From Cupriavidus pinatubonensis (GTDB lineage Bacteria > Pseudomonadota > Gammaproteobacteria > Burkholderiales > Burkholderiaceae), in NCBI RefSeq assembly GCF_019602855.1, contig NZ_CP080768.1:124001-188000 (forward strand): a DNA stretch of 64,000 bases, written 5' to 3'. The position numbers and the translations under genes are program-made. The notes under the pieces were generated by a model that saw nothing but the letters and a program-made list of their open reading frames with translations, made no database searches and had not been told where the DNA came from. This document shows, piece after piece, positions 8,521 through 17,245 of the stretch; within the stretch, counting starts at the first letter, position 1, and every line of letters starts with the position of its first letter.

Positions 8521-10878
8521 TCAGTGCGACATGAAGTTTGAAACCCGCACCGCACCGCGTCGCGGGAACAACCGTTCCAGTACCACCGCCAGGGCGGGAA
8601 GCGCCGTCATCGCCATCACGAGGTTGACAAGGAACATGAACGCCAGCAGCTTGCCCATGTCGGCCTGGAACTTGAGGGCGGAGAACGCCCACGTCGACAC
8701 GCCGATCGCCAGCGTGATCGCCGTGAAGATGGTGGCCATGCCGACCTCCAGCAGCGCGCTTTCCACCGCCCTTGCGATAGGCAGGCCGTCGGCCAGGTGT
8801 GCCTGCAGGCGGTTATAGATGTAGAAGGCGTAGTCCACGCCGATGCCGACGGCCAGTACCATCACCGGCAGCGTCGCCACCGTCAGGCCGATGTCGAGCG
8901 CCTTCATGAACCAGTAGCCGACGAAGGTCGCCACGGTCAGCGGCAGGCAGCAGGCGATCATGGCCCGCACGTCGCGATACGCCACCAGTACCAGCAGCAT
9001 GATGGTGGCGTAGACATACAGCATCATCGGCTGCTCGCTTCGCTCGACTTCCTCGTCGATGGCCGCCAGCACGCCGGCATTGCCCGACGCCAGCCTGATC
9101 TTCACATCCGGACGTGCGTTGGCGGCCCGGAATGCGTTGACGGCGCGGATCACCCCGGCAATGGTGGTCGCCTTGTGGTCGGCCAGGAACAGGTGGACGG
9201 CCGTCATGCTGCAATCCTTGCGCATGTAGCCGCGCAGCCGGCCGATCTCGGTGGCAAGCGCCGCGTAGTTGGCGGCATCCATTGGCACCACCGACATCTT
9301 CGGGTAGCCCTCGTTGTATCCCGTGTTGTAGGTGCGAAGCAGACTGGAAAAGCCGCTGATGGACACCACCCCGGGCACGTCGCGCATGGCCCAGGAAAAA
9401 TCGTCCTGGTAGGCCCCGATGGCCGTGTTGCCGCACGATTCCGGGGCTGCCTCGAAGACCACGGTCAGCCAGTCCAGGCCCATGTCGTAGCTGGCCGCGA
9501 TGGACTTGGCATCCAGGTTGAAGCGCGCGTCCTGCCGCAGCTCCGGCGCGCCCGGCTCCACCGTGCCGATCACGCGGTCGCGGCTTTCATAGATGGCCAC
9601 TGCCAGCAGGCAGGCGCTCATCAGCGTCACGGCCACGGCGGTGCGCGGCTGCGCCACGCGGGCGAGCCCGCGCAGCCAGCGGGAGCGACGCTCGCGCCGG
9701 GCCATCGCCCCGTCGGCGTAGGCCTGGGAGAAGCGGAAGAACGATGCCACCACCGGCAGCATCACCAGGTTCGTGACGATCTTGTAGCCCACGCCGATCG
9801 ACGCCGTGACCGCCAGCTCCCGCACCATCGGGATCGGCACGATCAGCAAGGTGATGAACGAGACGAAGGCCGTCACCAGCGCCAGCGTGCCCGGCACGAG
9901 CAGCCCCGTGAAGCTGTTGCGCGCCGCCTGCATGGAGTTCCTGCCGTGCGCCAGCTCGCGGACGATGAAATTGATCTGCTGGACCCCATGCGACACGCCG
10001 ATGGCAAAGACCAGGAACGGCACCAGCACGGCGAGCGGGTCGAGGCCGTAGCCGAGCAGCCTGAGCGTGCCGAACTGCCAGACCAGCGAGGTCAGCGAGC
10101 ACAGGATGGGAAGGACCGTGAAACGCACCGAATGGGAGTACCAGTACACGGCCAGTGCGGTCAGCAGCAGTGCTATCGCGCAGAATCCCAGCACGCCAGA
10201 GGCGCCATCGGCAATATCGCCCACCTGCTTGGCGAAGCCGATGATCTGGATCTCGAAGTCCTTGTCCTCGAACCGCTCGCGAAGCTGCTTCTCGAGCAGA
10301 TGGTTGTATGCGATGTAGTCGAGCTGCCTGCCGTCGCGATCCCGCTCTTCCAGTTCGGCGGTAATCATGGCGCTGGTCTGGTCGCGCGAGACCAGCGTAC
10401 CGACGAAGCCGCCGTCGCTGGTGGCCGAGCGGATACGGCCGATGACGGCATCATCGAGACGCGGCGGCGTGATGTTGCCATCGATGAGAGGCTCGGCGCG
10501 AAAGCCCTCCTCCGTGATCTCGTTGACGTAGCTGTTCGGCGTCCACAGCGACTGCACGCCGAGCCGGTCCACGTTCGGCATGAACAGCACGGCTTGCGTC
10601 ACGTCATAGAGCCTGCCCAGCGCGGGCCGGGTCCAGATGGTGCCGTGCCGCGCTTTCACCACCACCGTCAGGCGGTTGGCGCCGAACAGGTCGTCGCGGT
10701 AGGACTTGAAGGTCTTGATGTATTCATGGTTCAGCGGCATCTGCTTCTCGAAGCCCGCTTCCATGCGTAGCTGGGCGGCGAAGAAGGCCGTCACCGCCGT
10801 AAATAGTCCGATCACCACCAGCGTTGCGGTCCGGTGCGCGAACAGGATGCCTTCCAGGCGTCGTACGAATCCGTTCAT
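8521..10878 (-). CDS. RND/MMPL-superfamily exporter
   Basis: A 785-residue RND-superfamily transporter of the MMPL/hopanoid-exporter kind, with about 12 membrane segments in two halves. Each half has one membrane helix, a periplasmic loop and a cluster of helices; sterol-sensing-like segments are seen (VLVPFLVFAIGVSHGVQQ and its repeat MVLAVGIGVDYAFYIYN). It likely moves a hydrophobic compound across the inner membrane using the proton gradient. It is part of the leftward DUF1329-DUF1302-RND-Ycf48 cluster. The cargo is unknown. Confidence 0.85.
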   Translation of the reverse strand: MNGFVRRLEGILFAHRTATLVVIGLFTAVTAFFAAQLRMEAGFEKQMPLNHEYIKTFKSYRDDLFGANRLTVVVKARHGTIWTRPALGRLYDVTQAVLFMPNVDRLGVQSLWTPNSYVNEITEEGFRAEPLIDGNITPPRLDDAVIGRIRSATSDGGFVGTLVSRDQTSAMITAELEERDRDGRQLDYIAYNHLLEKQLRERFEDKDFEIQIIGFAKQVGDIADGASGVLGFCAIALLLTALAVYWYSHSVRFTVLPILCSLTSLVWQFGTLRLLGYGLDPLAVLVPFLVFAIGVSHGVQQINFIVRELAHGRNSMQAARNSFTGLLVPGTLALVTAFVSFITLLIVPIPMVRELAVTASIGVGYKIVTNLVMLPVVASFFRFSQAYADGAMARRERRSRWLRGLARVAQPRTAVAVTLMSACLLAVAIYESRDRVIGTVEPGAPELRQDARFNLDAKSIAASYDMGLDWLTVVFEAAPESCGNTAIGAYQDDFSWAMRDVPGVVSISGFSSLLRTYNTGYNEGYPKMSVVPMDAANYAALATEIGRLRGYMRKDCSMTAVHLFLADHKATTIAGVIRAVNAFRAANARPDVKIRLASGNAGVLAAIDEEVERSEQPMMLYVYATIMLLVLVAYRDVRAMIACCLPLTVATFVGYWFMKALDIGLTVATLPVMVLAVGIGVDYAFYIYNRLQAHLADGLPIARAVESALLEVGMATIFTAITLAIGVSTWAFSALKFQADMGKLLAFMFLVNLVMAMTALPALAVVLERLFPRRGAVRVSNFMSH

Positions 10879-10951
10879 TGCTGCAAACTTCCAGAGTGCG
10901 TGGGTTCGGGGTCGCGCCTGCCTGCGGCCTGCGCGACCCGCGTGGAATTCG

Positions 10952-12772
10952 TCAGAAGTTCCGGGTCAGGAACGCGCCGACGAAGTTGCGGTCTCCAAGC
11001 GGTTGCGCCAGCGGATTGGCGCCCCAGTACATGGTGTAGTTGATGCCGGCCTGCCACTTGGTGGGGTTCTGGTTGAACAGCACATAGAGGTTGGCGGACT
11101 TGGCGCCCTGCATGTAGTTGCCGAGCGCGGTCGGCGTGTAGCCCATGAACGAATACGAGAACGTGACGCCCGGCGTGACCTGCCAGCCCGGAATCAGCCT
11201 GCCGTCATAGGTCCAGTTGAAGTCCACCGTCGCGCCCATCGACAGCGAGGTGCCCTTGGCCGCCGTGATCGGGTAGCCGAGGGTGGAGTTGGTCGAACTG
11301 TCCATCCATGGCTGCAACGCCGGTGCCGGGGCTTGCATGACCTGCACACCGTCTACGGTGCGAACGAAGCGCGAGTTGGAGTTCACGCCAGGAAAGTAGA
11401 TAGCAACCAGTTCCCCGGTGAACGCCGCGGTATCGGCCCCCAGCAGCTTGAGGAAACCACCCGAATTGCTCGGCGTGAGCGCGAGCAGGCCGGTCAGGTG
11501 CGTCTGGAACCGTTTCCTGTCGATCCACTGCTGGCAATTGACGCCGGTCACGCCGTTACTGATGATGTCCAGTGGACCGTTTGGCCCATAGCATGCCGAG
11601 AGCGCGACGGCATCGCGCGGCCGGTACGAGAGTTCCCAGCCCACCGCCCAGTCTCCCACTGGGAAGTTGGCGCTGACCCCATAGAGCTTGCGATCCTCCA
11701 GGTATTGGACCTGGATGGTGTCGTCGGGGCGCAGGCCCATCACCGGCAGCTTGTCGTGATAGTTCATGACGTAGGTGCCGATGTCGAGCTGCGTGCCTTC
11801 CGGCTTGTAGTGGAAGGCAAAGCCGTACTGCCCCGAGTTGCGGGCGTACTGGTTCGGCTGCAGCGGGATGCCGAAGGTATTGAACGGCGGGCCGGCGAAT
11901 GCGCCCTGGTTGATGCCCTGCTGCACCGACTGGATGGTCCCCTGGTCGCGCGACCGCGCGATCGTCGTGGCGTCAGTGCCGGAGAAGTTCGGGTTCTGCG
12001 TGCTGACGTTAAAGGGCTCTGCGCCGCGGCCGAGATTGTCGGTCAGCGAGAAGTACGAACCCACCGGCGGCAGGCGGCTGCCGTTCCACTGGACCTGGTA
12101 GTACGCCTCCATGTTGAATCCGTGGCCCAGACCCGATGCGAAGCTGATCATGGGCGCCGGCAGCACGGCTTCCTTGATCTGGGTGCCGGGCACCATCAGC
12201 TTCTGGATGTCCAGTGCATTGGTCGCGTTGATGCCGCCAAGCCCGAAGATGCTTTCACCCCAGTTGATCACCTGGTTGCCAATGCGCACGCGGGCGCTCT
12301 GGTCGCCGATCGAAAAACCCTTGCTGACCCACAGGTCGAGCAGCCGCGTGTCGCGCGCCACCTGGTTGAAAGAGTCCTTGGTCAGGTCGGAGCGCTCGGT
12401 ATGGCTGGCGGCGACATCGTATAGCCAGGTGCCGCGCGCCATGAACTTGATGTCTTCCGGAAAATTCAGCAGCAGTTCGTGCGTTCCCTTGACATACGCA
12501 GCGAACAGGTCGCCCTTCTTGTAGTTCAGGTTGCCATTGTCCAGATTGGAGAACTGCGCCGTGTTCACGTCGCCGGCACAGCCGGACGCGTTCGGATCGC
12601 CCACGCGCTGGCAGTCGATGCCGTGCGCCCGCATGGCCAGCCCCGTGGTGATCTGCGAGTCGAACGAACCGTAGACGGTCTCTCCCTTGATTTCGACCGC
12701 ACTGGCATTGCCCATCTGCATGGCCGCCATGGCGGCGGCAATGGCAATACAGCGTCTCTTGCTTTGAATCAC
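10952..12772 (-). CDS. DUF1302-family outer-membrane protein
   Basis: A 606-residue DUF1302 protein, predicted outer-membrane beta-barrel. It has a signal peptide (AIAAAMAAMQMGNASA), family-typical phrases (QVINWGESIFGLGGIN, NLNYKKGDLFAAYVKG) and ends in aromatic NF, as barrels do. The start is GTG at 12772, preceded by GGGAGGAAGAA. DUF1302 proteins almost always sit next to DUF1329 genes, as here, and are found in clusters for hydrophobic compounds. It probably provides the outer-membrane route for the same substrate as the RND exporter. Confidence 0.85.
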   Translation of the reverse strand: MIQSKRRCIAIAAAMAAMQMGNASAVEIKGETVYGSFDSQITTGLAMRAHGIDCQRVGDPNASGCAGDVNTAQFSNLDNGNLNYKKGDLFAAYVKGTHELLLNFPEDIKFMARGTWLYDVAASHTERSDLTKDSFNQVARDTRLLDLWVSKGFSIGDQSARVRIGNQVINWGESIFGLGGINATNALDIQKLMVPGTQIKEAVLPAPMISFASGLGHGFNMEAYYQVQWNGSRLPPVGSYFSLTDNLGRGAEPFNVSTQNPNFSGTDATTIARSRDQGTIQSVQQGINQGAFAGPPFNTFGIPLQPNQYARNSGQYGFAFHYKPEGTQLDIGTYVMNYHDKLPVMGLRPDDTIQVQYLEDRKLYGVSANFPVGDWAVGWELSYRPRDAVALSACYGPNGPLDIISNGVTGVNCQQWIDRKRFQTHLTGLLALTPSNSGGFLKLLGADTAAFTGELVAIYFPGVNSNSRFVRTVDGVQVMQAPAPALQPWMDSSTNSTLGYPITAAKGTSLSMGATVDFNWTYDGRLIPGWQVTPGVTFSYSFMGYTPTALGNYMQGAKSANLYVLFNQNPTKWQAGINYTMYWGANPLAQPLGDRNFVGAFLTRNF

Positions 12773-12940
12773 TTCTTCCTCCCTGTTTCCGGTTGTCCTG
12801 CTTCTTGTTGTCTTGCCTGTTGCCTCGTTGCGCTGTTGGCTGCATGGACGAGCGCCGGCCGCGCCGGTCTGTGCCGGCGTCGTGCCAGGAGCATTCGGGA
12901 CATGTGGCGAGCGCCGGCGGCGCGGCGCTCGCTTGGGGAC

Positions 12941-14323
12941 TTACCGTTCGCTGCGTGAGCGCAGGCTTTCCGGCGTGTAGTAGTCGAGCTTGAAGCGCGG
13001 CTCGTTCGAGTCGGTGACCCAGCGGATATCCTTGCCGCCGCCCACTGTGACGCCGTCGGCGATGTAGCGGCCGGAAATCAGGTCATACTGGACGAACGTC
13101 TCCAGGTCGCAGGCACCCGTTTCCCAGACCGGGATCGGGAAGCCTTCGCGCAGCTTCCAGAGCTTGCCCTGCGCGTCGTAGTCCTCGGACACCAGCGCCA
13201 GCCAGCTGTCTTCGTCGAAATAGAAGGTCTTCTTCGGTGCCGTGTGACGGGCTCCGGCCTTGACCGTCGCCTCGACCATCCAGACGCGGTGCAACTCGTA
13301 GCGGCGGCTGGCGTTGCTGATGTACTGCGGCCCCAGCACATCGCGAAGCTTGGCGTGGAAGTCGTAGATGCCGAAGGTGTTCGACGGCACATACATCTCC
13401 TTCTTGCCCACGAGCTTCCAGTCGAAGCGGTCGAGATTGCCGATGAACATGAAGGCCTGGTCAACCGTGTACTGGTTCTCCATGCCGATCTGCGGCGCGT
13501 CATAGGCGTAGCTCGGCATGCGGCGCACGCGGCGCTGGCCAGGGAAGTAGTACGAGACTTCGGGGGCCGCCCCACCGAACGAGTTGACGCCCACCGCGCC
13601 CTGCCCGGCAAGCGCCGCTGGCGACTTGTACTGGAAGTAGGCGGCCTGCAGCGTGTTCTTGACCTGTTCCGGCGTGGTAGCACCCTTCTTCGCCCACGGG
13701 AAGTACAGGGTCATTTCCTGGTTCGCATCGACCCACTCCTCGCTCCCCGCGCGCGGCGACAGCACCGTGTAGAAGCTGGGGAATACGATGCCCATGCCCC
13801 GGTAGCGGGTCTGGAAATTCCACATCGCCTCCGCCCCGGTCTTCGGACGCGGGAAGGCCACGCCCGGCAGGACGGCGTTTTCCAGGATTACGCCGTCGGA
13901 CGCCATCCTGGCCTCGGCAAGGTTGCGCTTGCTGTTGGCCTGCACCCAGTCCGGCGCACCGCAGTTGCGATGCGTCGGATAGACATCCATGTGGTAGCCC
14001 TTTGTCGCCTTGATGAACGCGACCTGGCCGGGGCTGAGCTTGTCGGCGTACTTGTCGACGTTGGTGGCATCGATGGAGAAAAGCGCCTTCTCGCCCTTGT
14101 GCGACCAGAACCCGCCGCGCGGCTGCTCCGGCGACCAGCCGGCCGAGGGCGTGTCCTTGCCATCCCATGCCGGAATGGCGCCATCCTTGCTGCCGCTGCG
14201 CTGCGCCCCGGCCGGGGTCAGATCCGCGTCCCCCTCCGCTGCCAGGACACCGGCATCCATCACCAACATGCCCGCCGCCAGTGCCATGGCGGTCAGGCCG
14301 ACTACGAACTTGCGCTGCCTCAT
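12941..14323 (-). CDS. DUF1329-family periplasmic protein
   Basis: A 460-residue DUF1329 protein with an outer-membrane-lipoprotein-sorting (LolA/LolB-like) fold, exported by a signal peptide (about residues 1-29). Family phrases include FPIPVWETGACDLETFVQYD and RRYELHRVWMVEAT. The start at 14323 follows GAGGGAGAAGAAAGG, which rules out the longer frame. It is the first gene of the leftward envelope cluster. The family is thought to carry lipidic or hydrophobic molecules between membranes; its molecular role is not established. Confidence 0.85.
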   Translation of the reverse strand: MRQRKFVVGLTAMALAAGMLVMDAGVLAAEGDADLTPAGAQRSGSKDGAIPAWDGKDTPSAGWSPEQPRGGFWSHKGEKALFSIDATNVDKYADKLSPGQVAFIKATKGYHMDVYPTHRNCGAPDWVQANSKRNLAEARMASDGVILENAVLPGVAFPRPKTGAEAMWNFQTRYRGMGIVFPSFYTVLSPRAGSEEWVDANQEMTLYFPWAKKGATTPEQVKNTLQAAYFQYKSPAALAGQGAVGVNSFGGAAPEVSYYFPGQRRVRRMPSYAYDAPQIGMENQYTVDQAFMFIGNLDRFDWKLVGKKEMYVPSNTFGIYDFHAKLRDVLGPQYISNASRRYELHRVWMVEATVKAGARHTAPKKTFYFDEDSWLALVSEDYDAQGKLWKLREGFPIPVWETGACDLETFVQYDLISGRYIADGVTVGGGKDIRWVTDSNEPRFKLDYYTPESLRSRSER

Positions 14324-14517
14324 CCTTTCTTCTCCCTCGTGTCGATATCCGAAACTCGGGAGAAGTCTACGATCCACCGCGTTCGCACAAGGCCGGGTTT
14401 CGGCAGAGGGTAGTAACAGGACTTTGCGCCGGCGGCCGAGATGTGATTGGGGAAATTACCTAGGCCGCTGCGCTCGCATTTCCTGGACGGGCCGGTCGTG
14501 CCCGCGGTGGTGCCCGT

Positions 14518-15471
14518 CTAGGCGCGCGGCGTCTCCGAAGGCAGGTAGCCGAACATCCGGTTGTAGTCGGCCGCAAACCTGCCCATGTGTACAAAGCCCC
14601 AGCGCGCCGCCGCATCCCTGATCTGCACGCGGTCGGCACTGGTTTGCCGCAACAGCCTGCGAACCAGCGACAAGCGCATCGTGCGCAGGTAGACGTACGG
14701 TGTTACGCCGGTGACATCGAGGAACGCTATCTGCAGCGTTCGCCGGCTGACTCGCGCCAGGCTGCAAAGCTCAAGCACCCCGACGGGCTGGCTGGGATTC
14801 GCCTGCATGTACTTGCGGCAGCGGTTGACGACATCACTGTGGGACAACCGTGTCACGTCGCCGCGGCGCCGTGGCGCTTCGGCATCGATCAGCAGGCAGA
14901 ACAGGTGTTCCAGGATATCGTCGCGCGCGGAAATGCGGGCCGCCGGGAATGCCAGCGCTTCGCGGTTTTCCCCGGCGGTGCAAAGGCTTTCCACGATGCC
15001 TGCCGAGGCGCGCTGCCGCGCCGGCAGGCCGACCTTGAGCAGTTGCTCATCGGCCCAGGCAAGACTGGCCATCCCGCCGAGGTAATCCGCATACATCGCA
15101 AAGATCGAATCGCCGAGCACGATGCCGACATGCTCGCTCGGCCCGGAAGACTGGGCAGAAAACTCCCGTCCGCCGGCAATATGGCCAACGGACGTCCCGA
15201 TCGAACGCCCATAGAGCGTCGTACGGCTATCGGCAGGCAGCGGGATGCCGAACATCCGGCACCCCCTCCTTACACAGCCTTCCTGCAAGGTAGGGACATT
15301 CAGCCGCTCGTGATACACGAAGACATCATCGTCGAGCCTGAACTGCTGCAGTTGGCCCTCATATCGGCCTGGCCCGGTTTGCAGGTATTGCTGGTTAAGC
15401 TGGGGGAGGCCAAGCGCGTGGTCTTCCGGATTCCCGAACGACTCCACGTGGCAATGCACGGCATGTGACAT
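14518..15471 (-). CDS. AraC-family transcriptional regulator
   Basis: A 317-residue AraC-type regulator. Two C-terminal helix-turn-helix units are clear (about residues 215-315: LCSLARVSRRTLQIAFLD and AARWGFVHMGRFAADYNRMFG, then GYLPSE). The N-terminal half is a ligand domain of the AraC_binding_2 kind. It lies between the leftward DUF1329 cluster, in the same direction, and the divergent amine oxidase operon. A GGGTA-AC-TACCC element lies in the divergent gap, and a related GGGTAGTAAC lies upstream of DUF1329. It may control both. Confidence 0.9.
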   Translation of the reverse strand: MSHAVHCHVESFGNPEDHALGLPQLNQQYLQTGPGRYEGQLQQFRLDDDVFVYHERLNVPTLQEGCVRRGCRMFGIPLPADSRTTLYGRSIGTSVGHIAGGREFSAQSSGPSEHVGIVLGDSIFAMYADYLGGMASLAWADEQLLKVGLPARQRASAGIVESLCTAGENREALAFPAARISARDDILEHLFCLLIDAEAPRRRGDVTRLSHSDVVNRCRKYMQANPSQPVGVLELCSLARVSRRTLQIAFLDVTGVTPYVYLRTMRLSLVRRLLRQTSADRVQIRDAAARWGFVHMGRFAADYNRMFGYLPSETPRA

Positions 15472-15571
15472 GGGGGACGCTTCTGCAAAGAGGCGGCTGG
15501 ATATGTACTTTGTCCGTACAAACCATAGCCCGAAGCCAAATTTTCACTTTCGTCATCCCGCAGGAATACTA

Positions 15572-15583
15572 GGGTAACTACCC
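15572..15583. promoter_or_regulatory. Candidate operator in the araC / amine oxidase divergent gap
   Basis: GGGTAACTACCC has perfect 5-bp arms around a 2-nt centre and lies between the divergent AraC and amine oxidase genes. A related GGGTAGTAAC is found at 14408-14417, upstream of DUF1329. Binding by the local AraC protein is an inference. Confidence 0.3.
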
Positions 15584-15733
15584 GGCTCGCCTGCAACAGC
15601 GAGAGGAATGGCGCCGGGTGCACGTTGCCTCCTGGTTGTAACAAGCGAAAGCAACGCCATTGCCGCTTTCGGACATCGCCCGCCTGACGGCTGCCCTATG
15701 CTCGGATCGAAAGGTAACCGCAACAGGATTGTC

Positions 15734-17215
15734 ATGGGAAATAATTCGGGACATCGGAAGGCAGCCGCTTCCCTCGACCGACGGGGGTTCATGCGCCAGA
15801 CCGGACTGGGCGCAGGCGCGATTGCGCTTGGCAGCGTGGTCGGCGCTCCGGAAGCCCACAGCAAGCCTGGCGAGACGCAGCGCAAGGCGAAATCCAGGGG
15901 TGTCGACTATGACGTGATCGTGCTCGGCGGCGGCTTCGCCGGCATCACGGCGGCGCGCGAAAGCAGCAAGAACGGCTACAGGACCCTTGTGCTCGAAGCC
16001 CGCGACCGGCTCGGCGGCCGCACCTACACCAGCCAGTTTGCCGGCCACATGGTGGAGCTGGGCGGCACCTGGATCCATTGGACGCAGCCGTTCGTCTGGG
16101 CAGAGGTCCAGCGATACAAGCTCGACGTGATCGAAACGCCCGAGTCGAACGTCGATCCCGCCGGCGTGCACGCCGTAGTGCTGGTGGACGGCCGCCGGGA
16201 GTATCTGGACACGCCGGAACGGCTCGGCGACGTGTTCGGCGCCTTCAACCGCTACTTCGCCGACGCCGGCAAACTGTGGGAGCGGCCCTACGACGCGAAG
16301 TACCGCTGGCCCGCCATTGCCGCGGCGGATAGGCTGAGTGCCAGCGACGTCGTCCAGTCCATGAAGCTCTCGCGCCTTCAGCAGGTCGCACTCGACGGCT
16401 ATCTGGCCGGCCTGTCGCACTGCCCGCCCGGCATGGCGTCGCACATCGAAGTCAGCCGCTGGTGGGCGTTGCCCGGCGGGAACCTGACCGCCCTGCGCGA
16501 CGCTGCCGGCCGCTACCGGTTCAAGGACGGCACCATCAGCCTGATCAACGCCATGGTGGCCGACGGCAAGCCCGAGATCCGGCTGTCGACGCCGGTCCGC
16601 GCGGTCGAAGACCTTGGCAGCCATGCCGTGGTCACCACGCAGGCCGGCCAGCGCCTGCGCGCTGCCAGCGTCATCGTGGGGCTGCCGATGAACGTGCTGC
16701 CAGGCGTGCAGTTCTCCCCGCCGCTCGATGCCAGCGTCGTGGCAGCCGGACAGGAACGCCATGCCGGCCGCGGCGTCAAGCTGCTGATCAAGGTGAAGGG
16801 GCGCGTCGCCGATACCCGTGTGCTGGCGTTGGCCGATCCCACGCATCCGCTGCCGCTGATCATCACCTACGCGGCCGCCGACGACCACACCGTCCTCGTC
16901 ATGTTCGGCCCCGATCCGAAGCGCATCGACTACCAGGACAAGGCCGCGGTCCAGCAGGCACTGCGCGACTTCTTCCCGGATGCGCAAGTGGAAGAGGTCC
17001 ACTTCCACCCGTGGACCGAGGACCCGTACAGCCTGGGCACCTGGGCCAACTACCGCCCCGGCTGGTTCGAAAAATACTACGCGCACTTCCAGCAGGACCG
17101 TGGCCGCGTGATCTTCGGCCAGGGCGACCATGGCGAAGGCTGGCGCGGCTTCATCGACGGGGCGATCGGCGCGGGCATCCGGGCCGCCGAGCGCGCCAAG
17201 ATCATGCTGGGCTAA
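15734..17215 (+). CDS. Flavin-dependent amine oxidase, Tat-exported
   Basis: A 493-residue flavin monoamine oxidase-like enzyme that would oxidise an amine to an aldehyde. The FAD site is the Rossmann motif VIVLGGGFAGITAARE (about residue 61), with LEARDRLGGRTYT and a C-terminal GDHGEGWRGFIDGAI. The N-terminus DRRGFMRQTGLGAGAIAL is a twin-arginine signal, so the folded enzyme is exported. The start at 15734 has an AGGA ribosome site and keeps the Tat signal near the N-terminus. A sulfatase and its maturase follow, probably co-transcribed. The substrate is unknown; the nearby mau genes point to amine metabolism. Confidence 0.85.
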   Translation: MGNNSGHRKAAASLDRRGFMRQTGLGAGAIALGSVVGAPEAHSKPGETQRKAKSRGVDYDVIVLGGGFAGITAARESSKNGYRTLVLEARDRLGGRTYTSQFAGHMVELGGTWIHWTQPFVWAEVQRYKLDVIETPESNVDPAGVHAVVLVDGRREYLDTPERLGDVFGAFNRYFADAGKLWERPYDAKYRWPAIAAADRLSASDVVQSMKLSRLQQVALDGYLAGLSHCPPGMASHIEVSRWWALPGGNLTALRDAAGRYRFKDGTISLINAMVADGKPEIRLSTPVRAVEDLGSHAVVTTQAGQRLRAASVIVGLPMNVLPGVQFSPPLDASVVAAGQERHAGRGVKLLIKVKGRVADTRVLALADPTHPLPLIITYAAADDHTVLVMFGPDPKRIDYQDKAAVQQALRDFFPDAQVEEVHFHPWTEDPYSLGTWANYRPGWFEKYYAHFQQDRGRVIFGQGDHGEGWRGFIDGAIGAGIRAAERAKIMLG

Positions 17216-17245
17216 GCCTTCCAACGTCCTCGTTCCTGACACGCC

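Noticed and set aside
8797..10770. A 657-residue rightward frame, rich in His, Arg and Gly
   Set aside because: It is antisense to the clear RND exporter; composition is that of a GC-rich shadow.
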